NCBI GenBank assembly: GCA_963675995.2
Contig: CAXXIY010000001.1
Location: 1,302,001-1,366,000 of the forward strand
DNA from: JAAFHB01 sp963675995
Lineage (GTDB): Bacteria; Bacteroidota; Bacteroidia; Bacteroidales; Prolixibacteraceae
Direction of reading: 5' to 3'
DNA: 64,000 nucleotides
In this document: positions 18,001-25,098 of the stretch, piece by piece
How the letters are laid out: every line of letters begins with the position of its first letter
Position numbering within the stretch: the stretch's first letter is position 1
The notes under the pieces: generated by a model
The model's database searches: none
Told to the model about the DNA's origin: nothing
The model's input: only the letters and a program-made list of their open reading frames with translations
Program-made: the position numbers and the translations under genes

Positions 18001-20384
18001 GATAGGTAAACACCTGTACCACTTCCACCTATGGCATAGGTTATATCAGTCAACGTGGAACTGATGCAAAGGACCTGGGCTTTCGTCGCAGGTGCAGAAG
18101 TTAGAGTAATTGTGGCATTGGGATTTACTGTAACTATCACTGTGATGGGCGTCCCGGTACATCCGTTTGCCGAAGGGGTGACCGTGTAGCTTACTGTTGC
18201 TGATGAAGATGAATTATTAATCAGAGTTTGTACGATGCTGGTCCCGCTTCCGTTTGCAAAACCGGTTGCCGTTCCTGAGGTCAACGACGCAGTCCAGTTA
18301 AATGTTGTCCCGGCTGTTGTGCTGGCTAATGTAATGGACGTTGTTCCAGCTGTACAGATCGTTTGAAGAGCTGGAGTGGCGGTGGCAACTGGTAATGGGT
18401 TGACCGTAATTAATACTGTAATTGGAGACCCGGAACAACCGTTTGCCGACGGTGTGATGGTGTAAGTTACAGTAGCTGGAGCCGCAGTATTATTTATCAG
18501 AGTTTGGGTAATGCTGTTTCCGTTTCCGTCTGCAAAACCGGATGCTGTTCCCGTAGTCAGAGCTGCGGTCCAGGCATAAGTGGTTCCTGCAACAGTCCCG
18601 GATAGTATTATCGATGTTGGATTTCCGGAACACACTGATTGAGATGAAGGGGTGGCTGTAACGGTTGGGAGAGGTTTTACAGTAACACTGGTATTGCTGG
18701 AAATAGAACAGCCGTTGGCATCCGTGATAGTTAAAGTGTATGTGCCAGAAGCTGAAGTAAGAGCGTCCGGAATGGATGGATTTTGACTTGTGGAAGAAAA
18801 CCCGTTTGGACCTGTCCAGACGTAATTATAATCAGGTGAACCTCCTGCAGATGTTACGGACAGATTTAAAGTTGAACCCTGGCAAATAGGAGTGTTGGAG
18901 GAAATGGCACTGATGGTTAAAACGGGCGGTTGGGTTATGGTCACAGTCGCAGTGTTGCTGCATAAGCTGGCATCGGTCACTGTTACAATATATGAACCAG
19001 CCTTTAATCCTGTTGCAGTAGAAGTGGTTTGTACAGGGACAGTATTCCATGAATAGCTGTAAGGTCCCGATCCACCAAATGGTGTAGCCGTGGCTGTGCC
19101 TGTTGCCTGACCAAAACATAATACATTTACCTGAGTGGTTGTAAGAGTCAGTGCCGAAGCGGGCTGTATGATGGTGGCACTGACGGTTGTGCTGCAGCCG
19201 TTTGAATCAGTTACCGTGAAGGTATGAATCCCTGCCGGCAATCCTGTTTGCACCGGTGTGATGGTATAGGGTGCGGTTCCCCCGGCCGGGGTAATTACGA
19301 CAGATCCGGTTGCCTGACCGAAGCACAACACATTTACCTGGCTGGTAATCGAAGCCGACAATGCGGCTACAGGTTGTGTGATGGTGGTATTGACGGTTGT
19401 GCTGCAGCCGTTTGAATCAGTTACCGTGAAGGTATGAATTCCTGCCGGCAATCCTGACTGTGCCGGTGTGATGGTATAGGGTGCGGTTCCCCCGGCTGGG
19501 GTAATCACGACAGATCCGGTCGCCTGACCAAAGCACAACACATTTACCTGGCTGGTAATCGAAGCCGACAATGCGGCCACAGGTTGTGTGATGGTGGTAT
19601 TGACGGTTGTGCTGCAGCCGTTTGAATCAGTTACTGTGAAGGTATGAATTCCTGCCGGCAGTCCTGACTGTGCCGGTGTGATGGTATAGGGTGCGGTTCC
19701 TCCGGCCGGGGTAATCACCACAGATCCGGTTGCCTGACCAAAGCACAACACATTTACCTGACTGGTAATCGAAGCCGACAATGCAGCCACAGGTTGTGTG
19801 ATGGTGGTATTGACGGTTGTGCTGCAGCCGTTTGAATCAGTTATCGTGAAGGTATGAATTCCTGCCGGCAATCCTGTTTGCACCGGTGTGATGGTATAGG
19901 GTGCGGTTCCCCCGGCTTGGGTAATCACGACAGATCCGGTTGCCTGACCGAAGCACATCACATTTACCTGGCTGGTCAGTGTTGCAGTTAAAGATGTTGC
20001 AGGTTGAACGATAGTGACCGGTAAACTGGTTAATCCACTGTCATCTGTTACGTTGAGGGTATATGTTCCAGCCGCAAGACCACTTCGATCTTTAGTTGAG
20101 ACTCCATCTGTCCACAAATAATTTACGGAACCTGTAGTTCCACTGGTGGTTATGATAATACTGCCGGAATGGTCACCGAAACACTTGACATCAGTCTTGG
20201 AATAGGTGATTGTAGGGGATTGATTTCCTGAACTCATCGCAGGTGGCATGTAATCATCAGACTCACTTGAAGTCTTGAATGAAGAGCTCCAGCTTGTTTT
20301 ATTTTCTAAACAACCTGATAATCCGTAAAACTGATGGCCATAACAGAGGAGTATGAAAACTAATATGTTATATTTAACATGCAA
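6087..20384 (-). CDS. Giant multidomain HYR/PKD/SprB-repeat surface protein, 4765 aa
   Basis: The start is a TTG at 20384; an in-frame TAG lies 15 bp upstream and no ATG is available before residue 46. The N terminus (LHVKYNILVFILLCYGHQFYG) looks like an unusual signal peptide. Approximate order: six SprB-like repeats with CFG motifs (57-486; repeats 2-5 nearly identical, 70 aa each); five PKD/Ig-like domains (487-935); 18 PKD-like domains of about 91 aa (ICSNTxFSYxPTS, then NETLINTT; 936-2580); an Ig-like domain split by a MAM/jelly-roll-like insert; a HYR domain split by a second jelly-roll-like insert; about 16 HYR repeats (ITCPANITINC, ATDNCD, RTWxATDACGN; 3085-4400); a DUF11 domain (from about 4401); one more HYR; and a C-terminal cysteine-containing domain ending ITIKPRPEVK. 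Such proteins are large extracellular adhesins. No type A or B T9SS sorting domain is recognisable. Export route and ligand are inferred or unknown. Confidence 0.92.
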   Translation of the reverse strand: MHVKYNILVFILLCYGHQFYGLSGCLENKTSWSSSFKTSSESDDYMPPAMSSGNQSPTITYSKTDVKCFGDHSGSIIITTSGTTGSVNYLWTDGVSTKDRSGLAAGTYTLNVTDDSGLTSLPVTIVQPATSLTATLTSQVNVMCFGQATGSVVITQAGGTAPYTITPVQTGLPAGIHTFTITDSNGCSTTVNTTITQPVAALSASITSQVNVLCFGQATGSVVITPAGGTAPYTITPAQSGLPAGIHTFTVTDSNGCSTTVNTTITQPVAALSASITSQVNVLCFGQATGSVVITPAGGTAPYTITPAQSGLPAGIHTFTVTDSNGCSTTVNTTITQPVAALSASITSQVNVLCFGQATGSVVITPAGGTAPYTITPVQTGLPAGIHTFTVTDSNGCSTTVSATIIQPASALTLTTTQVNVLCFGQATGTATATPFGGSGPYSYSWNTVPVQTTSTATGLKAGSYIVTVTDASLCSNTATVTITQPPVLTISAISSNTPICQGSTLNLSVTSAGGSPDYNYVWTGPNGFSSTSQNPSIPDALTSASGTYTLTITDANGCSISSNTSVTVKPLPTVTATPSSQSVCSGNPTSIILSGTVAGTTYAWTAALTTGTASGFADGNGNSITQTLINNTAAPATVTYTITPSANGCSGSPITVLITVNPLPVATATPALQTICTAGTTSITLASTTAGTTFNWTASLTSGTATGFANGSGTSIVQTLINNSSSSATVSYTVTPSANGCTGTPITVIVTVNPNATITLTSAPATKAQVLCISSTLTDITYAIGGSGTGVYLSAGGLPAGVTGSFAAGVFKISGTPTVSGTYLYTITTTGPCAQTSTSGTITIYPIPSVSAISDHSFCNGISSTAINISGPVPGTTFSWSNNNTTIGLAASGTGSSIPSFTTTNSTADPISAVITITPSANGCLGPPITFTITVNPAPVLNTPLSGSVCSGTLLNYTPGSLTTGTVFVWSRSAITGISNSANSGTGNISETLINVTSNPINVTYVYTLTANGCSNLQNVIETILPVPTLISTVTPTDICSNTPFNYTPLFSISGTTATWSRAAIAGISNPTSSGSGSINETLINTTTSSIDVVYIYTLNVSGCTNTQNVTVKVKPTPALSSALTSPAICSNSLLSYTPTSETSGVTFIWNRSSVAGITPATGSGLNNPNEVLINTSVNPVNVTYTYSLSAAGCTNTQNVVVTVSPSPILSSSVTKTTICSNTAFSYLPTSGTAGTVFSWSRALVAGISNPGGSGTDNPNEVLVNTTSGPLDVTYIYNLSASGCIHNQNITVRVNPLPTLTSELTPAPICSNTLFSYVPTSGTAGTIFAWSRAAVTGISNPAANGTGNPNEILVNSSVNPVIVTYTYTLAASGCTNPVKYDVAVTVNPQPILTSTISPPAICSNTLFSYTPTSGTVGTAFSWTRAAVGGLSNPASSGTGNPNEILINTSPLPVSVTYIYSLSATGCINSTLYSVVVIVNPNPTLTSSLTPAAICSNTVFSYSPTSGTAGTSFSWSRAALPGISNSSASGTGNPGETLINTTTSPISVSYLYTLSANGCSNPTIFTVSVVVNPLPILTSTQSPPAICSNTQFSYTPTSSTTGVQFNWSRAAIAEISNPASSGTGDPAETLFNTSVLPVSVTYVYTLSSNGCNAITSYSVVVAVNPVPTLSSVLNPPAVCSNSVFSYLPTSGTSGTSFTWSRGSVPGISNLPNSGSDNPNETLINTTTAPVSVSYLYTLSGNGCANPTSSNVVVTVNPNPILTSSLTPPAICTNTPFFYTPTSSTPGTSFAWSRAAVTGISNLSLSGIGNPNETLINTTTDPIDVIYKYTLSANGCVNTTTYDVVVSVRPRPILTSSLTPPAVCSNTVFSYSPTSASAGTQFIWSRALIAGISNAAASGSGDPKEILLNTTNVPINVIYVYQLSANGCTNPTTYPLTVTVNPEPVLTSTLAPTGICSNTVFSYTPTSYTGGATFTWNRAAIAGITNPAASGTGNPSENLVNTTTSPINVVYTYSVSANGCTNSITYNVVVSVNPVPVFTSSLTPPEICSNTMFSYTPTSSIAGTAFGWTRSAVTGISNPSTSGTDNPNETLINTTNAPINVTYVYTLTYGNCQNPIKYNVTVVVNPTPLLSGLLNPPDICSNSTFNYSPASNCSGTTFLWSRNVLPGISNPAASGAGNPNETLINTTASQISVTYAYSLSASMCANTQNVNVVVTPLPILTSSLTPTDICSNTLFSYTPTSNMSNATYSWSRGAIAGISNPAISGTGNISETLINTTGSPLTVTYVFTLSAGGCTNPATFSVALKVIPSPVLTSSTTPPAVCSGSVFSYLPTSSAIGTTFKWERSAVAGISNPAANGTDNPNETLINTTSASINVTYVYSLIIVGCSSPPVYNVTVEVKPAPILSSSLTPTGICSNALFSYNPTSGTAGTTFAWSRAEVTGISNPAATGSNNISEYLDNTTTSPIDVTYVYTLTANGCTNTQNVMVKVTPMPSLTSAINPPNVCSTHSFTYTPTSNVAGITFNWSRAAVAGISNPEASGVGNINESLINTTLSSVLVTYVYTMSLNGCTNSSNVQVLVVPAPPVSASASDVSVCAGSTHNLYSSTTVALQKISLLTETFDGAIPSWTLTNNSSGGTASTRTATAWAAHSDGYLSLHSYKNSQFYISNSSGHSGTTATILQSPAINISGYSILTLDFYQYYNYNNLESATVEVSTNGSTWTAVATYTSTQGSAAVFAHPSIDLSSFTPNSNIYIRFKYDATHDNYWAIDNFTVTGTVAPTVSWSSVPAGFTSNLANPTNITLSQTTTYTATYSYPGFTCTGQASVTVEKMNDNEPPVIINVPPDVTFECGDCVQAFVNADFEGNQTINPWAYVRSVPGNQGVPGWLTTAPSGNMEIQHSGCTSCGSPISYSGNYHAELNSDGVGDFYQQFCTVPTTTVQVIFHHMKRVPPVHTPPYDGPDVMEVYAGPNLSSLALVYTASTTSTTTWTTNIVNVPIPVGQTSTIFLFRAKSTASGNLTYGNLIDGIQAVTLFNSFLLPSATDNCPGVDLSVSEVKTPGTCSSNYTLKRTWTATDASGNKSYAYQTVTVGDFIAPVLHGIPSDITISCETPIPVLPTVTATDNCVTPVVTFLGEVKTEGSCPNNYILTRSWKATDFCNNTSTGSYNITVRDTTSPVITLPPPIHISCGTSTLPTFTGMATVIDNCDPNPVLKWTDSTTPGSCLGNFEINRTWVATDQCGNSTSAVQAIVLQDISVRDNTPPVITLPASFPVNCGSPTLPADIGWATVTDNCDPNPQLTYSDVATPGTCSGRSQIIRTWRAIDACGNITNTPQTIDIIDIIAPVISGPANITINCDASRLPAATGGSATATDNCDPNPVVTYTDVTTAGSCAGANVILRTWKATDSCGNSSTTVQTITTQDIIAPVITCPAPITINCNVSQLPATTGTATATDNCDSNPVITYTDVLVPGSEIGNSLITRTWKATDACGNFTTCMQLITVHDITAPIITCPANLTLNCEELPQTARTDSATATDNCDPAPVITYSDVSTLGSCPGSSIIVRTWTARDASGNVSSCIQTITKQDVTAPVILCPGNKNINCQDSSDPSSTGTATATDNCDLSPAITFTDVNAPGSCTGNHVISRTWMAKDACGNTTTCVQTINVQDITAPVLTCPIDVTIPCSASSLPASTGVATATDGCDTDPVVTYSDVVTPGSCAGNYVIARTWKATDHCGNAGTCVQTITVQDIVPPAIICPANLTINCQSSPLPASTGTAIATDNCGSAPAVTYSDIITAGSCSGNYLINRTWSATDGCGNLSNSVQIITVRDISAPVITCPAPITINIEDSPLPINTGTATATDNCDTAPAITFADIITPGSCPGKYLISRTWTATDACHNTSNCVQIITVQDITPPFITCPANLILNCQDPIMPATTGSATATDNSGLIPVITYTDASVQGSCAGNHIITRTWRATDNCGNFSTCNQILTIQDITPPVITCPAAITINCGTANSPSITGTATATDGCDPAPTITYTDTNASGNCAGNSVITRIWSATDACGNRSSCNQIITIQDIVAPVLTCPANITISCDDSTLPATTGTVIANDNCDSAPVVSYTDIIVPGSCASNYTISRTWKGTDNCNNSSTCVQKITVQDITPPSINCPAPLMVECLSDIPVPDISSINVTDNCAGPVTITFVGDVSDNKACPNMITRTYKATDACGNSSSCSQFIIVEDHTAPVLVGVPSNITVGCSAVPVAATPTATDNCDLAPVITYNEVTTPGTCPGSYTVTRKWTATDKCNNATTGTQVITVQDITPPVITCPVSGNQTVDTNTGNVYLHSNDSWNASATDACSSFTITATLSGATTGSALLTLNGVSFNSGATTITWSAIDACGNRSSCSFTVTVNAGADLSITLAALPSPVILGQNITYTIWVKNLGPSTAANVTVSEVLPTGLTLVNFSSNVGTWDGIATWSIGSLNYNEVATLTITAKANPTHCSDFSNQVSVASPTTDPIVTNNSAILVTPVIDSTDPEITTCPVTRLIPGCSTNEVTGPAFSNVATTSSYAEFSNGTNKGVATDNCGITSVTYQDAANGTNPIVVIRTWTLKDAVGNETTCKQRIEVADTTPPTFNAPGPFSFCVENVWSAAMLSNTLKINPDPDYYLFIKGNTSLDLDPVINNFKDNCCAVNTLEIHWRIDFADTPNQTPPPSTLTHPPITGTGQPSLYAADIQIPGDGVTYLNVVHTITYWLIDCNGNKSVDKTVNITIKPRPEVK
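19150..20000 (-). repeat. Four 210-bp tandem repeats coding SprB-like domains
   Basis: A 210-bp (70-codon) unit recurs four times with very few differences, each with QVNVxCFGQATGSVVIT and HTFTVTDSNGCSTTV. The identity at DNA level is far higher than among the PKD-like and HYR repeats of the same gene, which points to recent duplication or gene conversion. Confidence 0.92.
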
Positions 20385-20691
20385 TTTATAAAGTTTCTAA
20401 ATAGTTATAATCAGATTTCTAAATAGTGGGAGGAACAAGGAATACTTGCAACTATTCAGGTTTTACTGGATACTCCTATTGATTGATAACAATTTACAAA
20501 CACGCTGAAGGGTTATTTATAGAAGTTTAACTTCCAAGGCACATCAATGGATACAAAGGACAATTATTGATAAGTTATGGTAGATTTTTGTCTTTATGAA
20601 TAGTTAGTCATCATCTTACTGATCAAAAATACTGAGAGACTTGGTTTATTTTTTAAAATTCAATTTTTTCAAAAAAATCTGATTTTGTTCA

Positions 20692-20723
20692 CAAACATAG
20701 TTAAATAAACTTACAAAAGCAAA
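20692..20723 (-). promoter_or_regulatory. Candidate Bacteroidota promoter for the giant surface protein
   Basis: On the minus strand TTTG (20723-20720) is followed after 20 bp by TATGTTTG (20699-20692), an exact match to the Bacteroidota -33/-7 pattern TTTG and TAnnTTTG with the usual spacing. Transcription would start near 20685, leaving a leader of about 300 nt before the TTG start at 20384. In AT-rich DNA chance matches occur, so this is a prediction. Confidence 0.45.
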
Positions 20724-21152
20724 TAAATAATTTACTTAATTCAAAATTAATTTACAATATTTGTTTTCTTTAATTTGGTATAAATTTTATTTTGTATTTT
20801 TAGTAATTTATTCCTACAAATTATTTTTAAAGAAACTTGCAAAAAGTTCAATTTTATGATCGTGGGTGCTGTTAAAACTGGGAATTCCGCAAATAAAATT
20901 TATAACAATTTATATTACGGAGTTATATGCATTATTCAGTCCTTTATATGGTAAATCAACTACCTGATTCTATCCGGTATAGCTTCAGATGATCTCTTAA
21001 TGGACCGATTTATATATTTCATACCATATTATTATACTAATCTATTAACTTTTGCATTATTCCGTTTTAAAACTTGAGTATTAGTAGGAACTGGATAAAC
21101 ATTGTTACCTAAATTTCGATAGGATTTTAGCGATAATAGAATGAAAACTTTG

Positions 21153-21176
21153 AAACGTCCTTATATAAGGTCGTTT
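21153..21176. repeat. 24-bp interrupted palindrome downstream of speA
   Basis: The left arm AAACGTCCTTAT faces ATAAGGTCGTTT; 11 of 12 positions pair, with the single mismatch at position 6. It lies about 110 bp after the speA stop. There is no T-run, so a classical terminator is unlikely; an operator or RNA processing hairpin is possible. Confidence 0.5.
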
Positions 21177-21285
21177 AATACAGTTTCGGGAATAGAAAAT
21201 TCGACTGATTATAAGCCTAATTCACATAATACAATATATATTAATTCAATATAGCGCTTTAGAATCACCCATTAAGGAATCTTTA

Positions 21286-23178
21286 TTATTCGAGATAGGT
21301 GTAACCATAAAGTCCGGAACGGTAATTAGAAAGGAATTCCTTCCCCTCCTCTGCGGTTATAATTCCTGATTTTACGGATGAGGTTACCCAGGTTTCAACC
21401 GTCCTGACTAATTTCTTGGGATTATATTGCACGTATTCAAGCACTTCCGCAACTGTTTCTCCATCAATAATCTGATCTATACTATAACCCTTATCATCTA
21501 CAGAAACATGTACAGCATTGGTATCTCCAAACAAGTTATGCAAATCGCCCAGAATCTCCTGGTAAGCCCCGACGAGAAATACCCCAATATAATATGGCTC
21601 TTTCGGTTTAAGAGAATGGACAGGAAGATAGTAGGAGAGGTTTCGGGTAGAGATGAAATTATCAATTTTTCCATCAGAATCGCAAGTTATGTCCTGCAGG
21701 GTTGCCGAGCGGTCAGGTTTCTCGTCAAGTCGCTGAATTGGGATAATTGGAAATATCTGATCTATTGCCCAGGAGTCGGGTAATGACTGAAAAAGGGAGA
21801 AATTACAAAAATATTTGTCAGATAATAGTTTAGGAAGATTAATCAGCTCCTCTGAAACATGTTTCATCCCATTGGTCATCTGCTGAACCTCTCTGGCAAT
21901 CGACCAGAATAATCGTTCGATTTTAGCCCTTGTCTGTATGTCCAGAAGCCCAAGGCTGAAACGATCCAATGCCTCTTCTCTTATCTGTTGTGCATCGTGC
22001 CAGGTCTCATGCATCCTGGTTTGATTTAACGTATTCCAGAGTGAAAAAAGGTCTTTAAGCAATTCATGATCATTCGGATCGATCTCCTCATCCTCTTCCC
22101 AGATAGGGAGACTTGTCGCCTCAAGTACCTCAAATATAAGCACTGAATGATGTGCCGTTAACGACCTTCCCGACTCCGTAATTACGTTGGGATGAGGCAG
22201 ATTATTCTTATCACTCACGTCAACCATTGTCGAAATCACATCATTGACATACTCCTGTATGCTGTAGTTCACACTGCTTTCACTATTCGAGGAGCGTGTT
22301 CCGTCGTAATCAACACCTAAACCCCCACCTATATCCACAAAACTTATGTTGTATCCATTAGCGTGCAGTTGCACATAGAACTGGGATGCTTCCCGGATGG
22401 CAATTTTGATCCTCCTGATTTTGTTGACCTGACTACCTATATGGAAATGAACCAGATGGAGACAATCTTTCATCTTGTTCTTTTCCAAAATATCAAGTGC
22501 TTCGAGTAACTCGCTGGAGGTAAGACCAAATTTGCTTACATCGCCGCCTGAATCCTCCCATTTTCCACTCCCGGAACTGGCAAGTTTAATCCGGATTCCA
22601 AGATTGGGTTTTATTTTGAACTGCTTCGCAATTTTAATAATCAGTTTGAGTTCGCTTAACTTTTCTACCACCAAAAAGATTCGGCGCCCCATTTTCTGCG
22701 CAAGGAGTGCAAGTTCAATGTAATCTTCATCCTTATATCCATTGCAAATGATAAGTGAATCATTATCAGTATTTATCGCAATAACTGCATGTAATTCGGG
22801 CTTTGATCCTGCCTCTAGCCCAATATTGAATTTTTTCCCATGACCAACAATTTCCTCCACAACCGGTCGCATTTGGTTGACCTTTATGGGATAGATAATG
22901 AAATTCTGAGCCTTATATAAATACTCTTCAGAAGCGATTTTAAAACAACTGGCCATTTTTTCGATCCTGCTGTCAAGGATATCAGGAAACCGAACCAGCA
23001 AGGGTGCAGATACATCCCGCAACTGAAGTTCTTCGACCAGTTCTTTCAGGTCAACCTCAACACCATTTCTCTTGGGAGTAACAACGACATGTCCTTTCTC
23101 ATTGATCGAGAAATAATTAATCCCCCATCCGGTAATGTTGTAAAGCTCAGCTGAGTCTTCGATTCGCCATTTTCTCAT
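21286..23178 (-). CDS. speA: Biosynthetic arginine decarboxylase, 630 aa
   Basis: This enzyme converts arginine to agmatine with pyridoxal phosphate, the first step of one route to putrescine and spermidine, in the cytosol. The length (630 aa) is typical of the SpeA family. The PLP-binding lysine is K99 in IIYPIKVNQM; the alanine-racemase-like barrel follows, with HFHIGSQ and the glycine-rich phosphate loop VDIGGGLGVDYDG; ITESGRSLTAHH is also typical. The C-terminal domain includes IGVFLVGAYQEILGDLHNLFGD. The ATG at 23178 is well placed. It is transcribed alone, divergently from the M17 aminopeptidase gene. No obvious defects were seen. Confidence 0.96.
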   Translation of the reverse strand: MRKWRIEDSAELYNITGWGINYFSINEKGHVVVTPKRNGVEVDLKELVEELQLRDVSAPLLVRFPDILDSRIEKMASCFKIASEEYLYKAQNFIIYPIKVNQMRPVVEEIVGHGKKFNIGLEAGSKPELHAVIAINTDNDSLIICNGYKDEDYIELALLAQKMGRRIFLVVEKLSELKLIIKIAKQFKIKPNLGIRIKLASSGSGKWEDSGGDVSKFGLTSSELLEALDILEKNKMKDCLHLVHFHIGSQVNKIRRIKIAIREASQFYVQLHANGYNISFVDIGGGLGVDYDGTRSSNSESSVNYSIQEYVNDVISTMVDVSDKNNLPHPNVITESGRSLTAHHSVLIFEVLEATSLPIWEEDEEIDPNDHELLKDLFSLWNTLNQTRMHETWHDAQQIREEALDRFSLGLLDIQTRAKIERLFWSIAREVQQMTNGMKHVSEELINLPKLLSDKYFCNFSLFQSLPDSWAIDQIFPIIPIQRLDEKPDRSATLQDITCDSDGKIDNFISTRNLSYYLPVHSLKPKEPYYIGVFLVGAYQEILGDLHNLFGDTNAVHVSVDDKGYSIDQIIDGETVAEVLEYVQYNPKKLVRTVETWVTSSVKSGIITAEEGKEFLSNYRSGLYGYTYLE

Positions 23179-23497
23179 TAAGAATACTTTATTTGGTAAA
23201 AACCTGATTTATATATTACTAACTATTTGAAAGGTCCCCTTTCTGTACGAAAGCCTGAAAATTGTCAACTTATTTTTTCCACTAAAAAATATTTTAACTT
23301 TCAGGAACTAAAATAACAAATATTTAAACATTATCTGGAGACTCCCGTTTATTTTTCGACTACCGGCTGTAATTCCGTTAACCTGTAATTTGCAAGCATG
23401 TCAAAACCTGTATCATCTACCTGCCCAAAAAATTTGCGATAAAGGTAGTAATTTTGGACCATCAACAATTAGTTAATAAATTTTGAAAAGAGACAAC
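23179..23497. other. Divergent intergenic region between speA and the M17 peptidase
   Basis: About 320 bp with no ORF, expected to hold promoters for both genes. On the plus strand TAATTTTG at 23449-23456 fits the -7 consensus and would give a leader of about 35 nt for the peptidase, but no -33 TTG lies at the right spacing. Nothing clear was found for speA. Confidence 0.45.
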
Positions 23498-24928
23498 ATG
23501 GAAATTCAATTTAATAGTAGTCAGCAAGTGGAATCATTTGCAAAGGTTTACCTGACATCTGAACGTAATGCCACGGATGGGATACCCTTGGATAGAGCTG
23601 AAACGGAATATGTGCGGAAACAACTCACCGAAAATGATATTGTGATCGTAAACCGATACAACGAATTAATTATTATTGCTTTAACAAATCTGTCGAAAGA
23701 GAGAGGAGCTTTTCAGGAGCAATGCCGGAGACAGGGAAATGAAATATCACAGATCTTAAAAAAAGAAAAAATAAGTGAGGTCGACATCATCCTTCCCAGG
23801 CAAGATTCCACTGGTCCTATTGCACTTGCAGAGGGAATTGCATTAGGTAGTTATCATTTTGCGAAATACCGGTCAGTAAGCGATAAAAAAGAGTGGAAAC
23901 TTTTAAAAATTAACTTTGTCGGGGCTGCTATTTCCGGAACAGAGATCGACCAGTTGTCGGTAATGGTTCAGGCTGTCTGCATTGCCCGTAATCTGGTGAA
24001 TGAGCCAGCTTCACATCTGAACTCCGAAAAACTGGCTGAAAGTTTCATCGAAATGGGAAAAGTTGCAGGATTTACTTCGGAGATCTTTCATAAAGACGAA
24101 ATAAAGGCATTAAATATGGGTGGGTTATTAGCTGTAAACCAGGGAAGTATTGATCCACCTACCTTTTCTGTATTATATTGGAAACCCGATAATGCCACGA
24201 ATACTAAACCCATTATCCTGGTTGGGAAAGGGGTTGTATATGATACAGGTGGACTCAGTCTGAAACCCACCAAGGATTCGATGGATTATATGAAATGTGA
24301 TATGGCCGGAGGAGCTGTTGTGGCAGCTGTGATCTATTTTGCTGCAAAATGCCGGCTTCCACTCCACCTGATTGCCCTTATTCCATCAACGGATAACCGG
24401 CCCGATGGCAATGCATATGCCCCGGGTGATGTCATTGTAATGCATAGCGGGCAAACCGTTGAGGTGTTGAATACAGATGCCGAAGGTAGATTGTTACTGG
24501 CTGATGCATTGAGTTATGCGAAGATTTTTCAGCCTGAATTAGTCATTGATATTGCAACACTGACTGGATCTGCAGCAATGGCGATAGGTTCCCAGGGAAT
24601 TGTTGGGATGGGAAATGCTTCTGAAGCAACTTTCAGTGCTTTAAAACGCTCGGGCGAAAATGTCTGTGAACGAATTGTTGAATTTCCGCTTTGGGAGGAA
24701 TATGGCGAGTTGATTAAATCGGATATTGCTGATATGAAGAATATTGGCTCACGCGAGGCAGGGGCAATTACTGCTGGAAAGTTCCTGGAGAAATTCGTTA
24801 GTTATCCATGGATTCACCTCGACATTGCCGGACCTGCCTTTTTGAATACAGCTGATCATTATCGAACCAAGGGGGGCACTGCAACAGGGGTCAGATTATT
24901 GATTGATTTTCTAAAACATTTATTATAA
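23498..24928 (+). CDS. M17 family leucyl aminopeptidase, 476 aa
   Basis: This is a cytosolic metallo-aminopeptidase that releases N-terminal residues from peptides. The family signature NTDAEGRL is at residues 325-332, and the upstream metal and catalytic residues are in VGKGVVYDTGG (K244, D249) and KCDMAGGA. The poorly conserved N-terminal domain (residues 1-160) precedes the catalytic domain, as is usual. The ATG at 23498 is preferred to a TTG 15 bp upstream because the purine-rich AAAGAGACAAC directly precedes it. The gene stands alone, followed after 170 bp by pdxA. It could be annotated pepA, but the substrate preference cannot be read from sequence. Confidence 0.93.
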   Translation: MEIQFNSSQQVESFAKVYLTSERNATDGIPLDRAETEYVRKQLTENDIVIVNRYNELIIIALTNLSKERGAFQEQCRRQGNEISQILKKEKISEVDIILPRQDSTGPIALAEGIALGSYHFAKYRSVSDKKEWKLLKINFVGAAISGTEIDQLSVMVQAVCIARNLVNEPASHLNSEKLAESFIEMGKVAGFTSEIFHKDEIKALNMGGLLAVNQGSIDPPTFSVLYWKPDNATNTKPIILVGKGVVYDTGGLSLKPTKDSMDYMKCDMAGGAVVAAVIYFAAKCRLPLHLIALIPSTDNRPDGNAYAPGDVIVMHSGQTVEVLNTDAEGRLLLADALSYAKIFQPELVIDIATLTGSAAMAIGSQGIVGMGNASEATFSALKRSGENVCERIVEFPLWEEYGELIKSDIADMKNIGSREAGAITAGKFLEKFVSYPWIHLDIAGPAFLNTADHYRTKGGTATGVRLLIDFLKHLL

Positions 24929-25098
24929 GGGATATAGCAGGTGATGGCTGGAGTGTTTGTGCCTTGGGAGGATAGCTTAAACTATTCATCCAACTTTAAC
25001 CATGTTAATTGCCGCACAATATTCCCAAATAAAACCTTATATTTGACAAATCAACAATTTAATAATCTGGTTGTTTATTTAACTTTAAAAGGCTTGGA

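Larger units (their letters stand above)
20385..21285. other. 900-bp AT-rich intergenic region between speA and the giant gene
   Basis: No ORF of note on either strand. It lies downstream of speA and upstream of the giant gene, both on the minus strand. It contains a good candidate promoter for the giant gene (20692-20723), implying a long leader of about 300 nt, and a 24-bp interrupted palindrome at 21153-21176. The rest is AT-rich with no tRNA or riboswitch that I can recognise. Confidence 0.65.

Noticed and set aside
17554..18009. Plus-strand 151-aa ORF inside the giant gene
   Set aside because: It is the antisense shadow of low-complexity T/S/G/V-rich repeat DNA.
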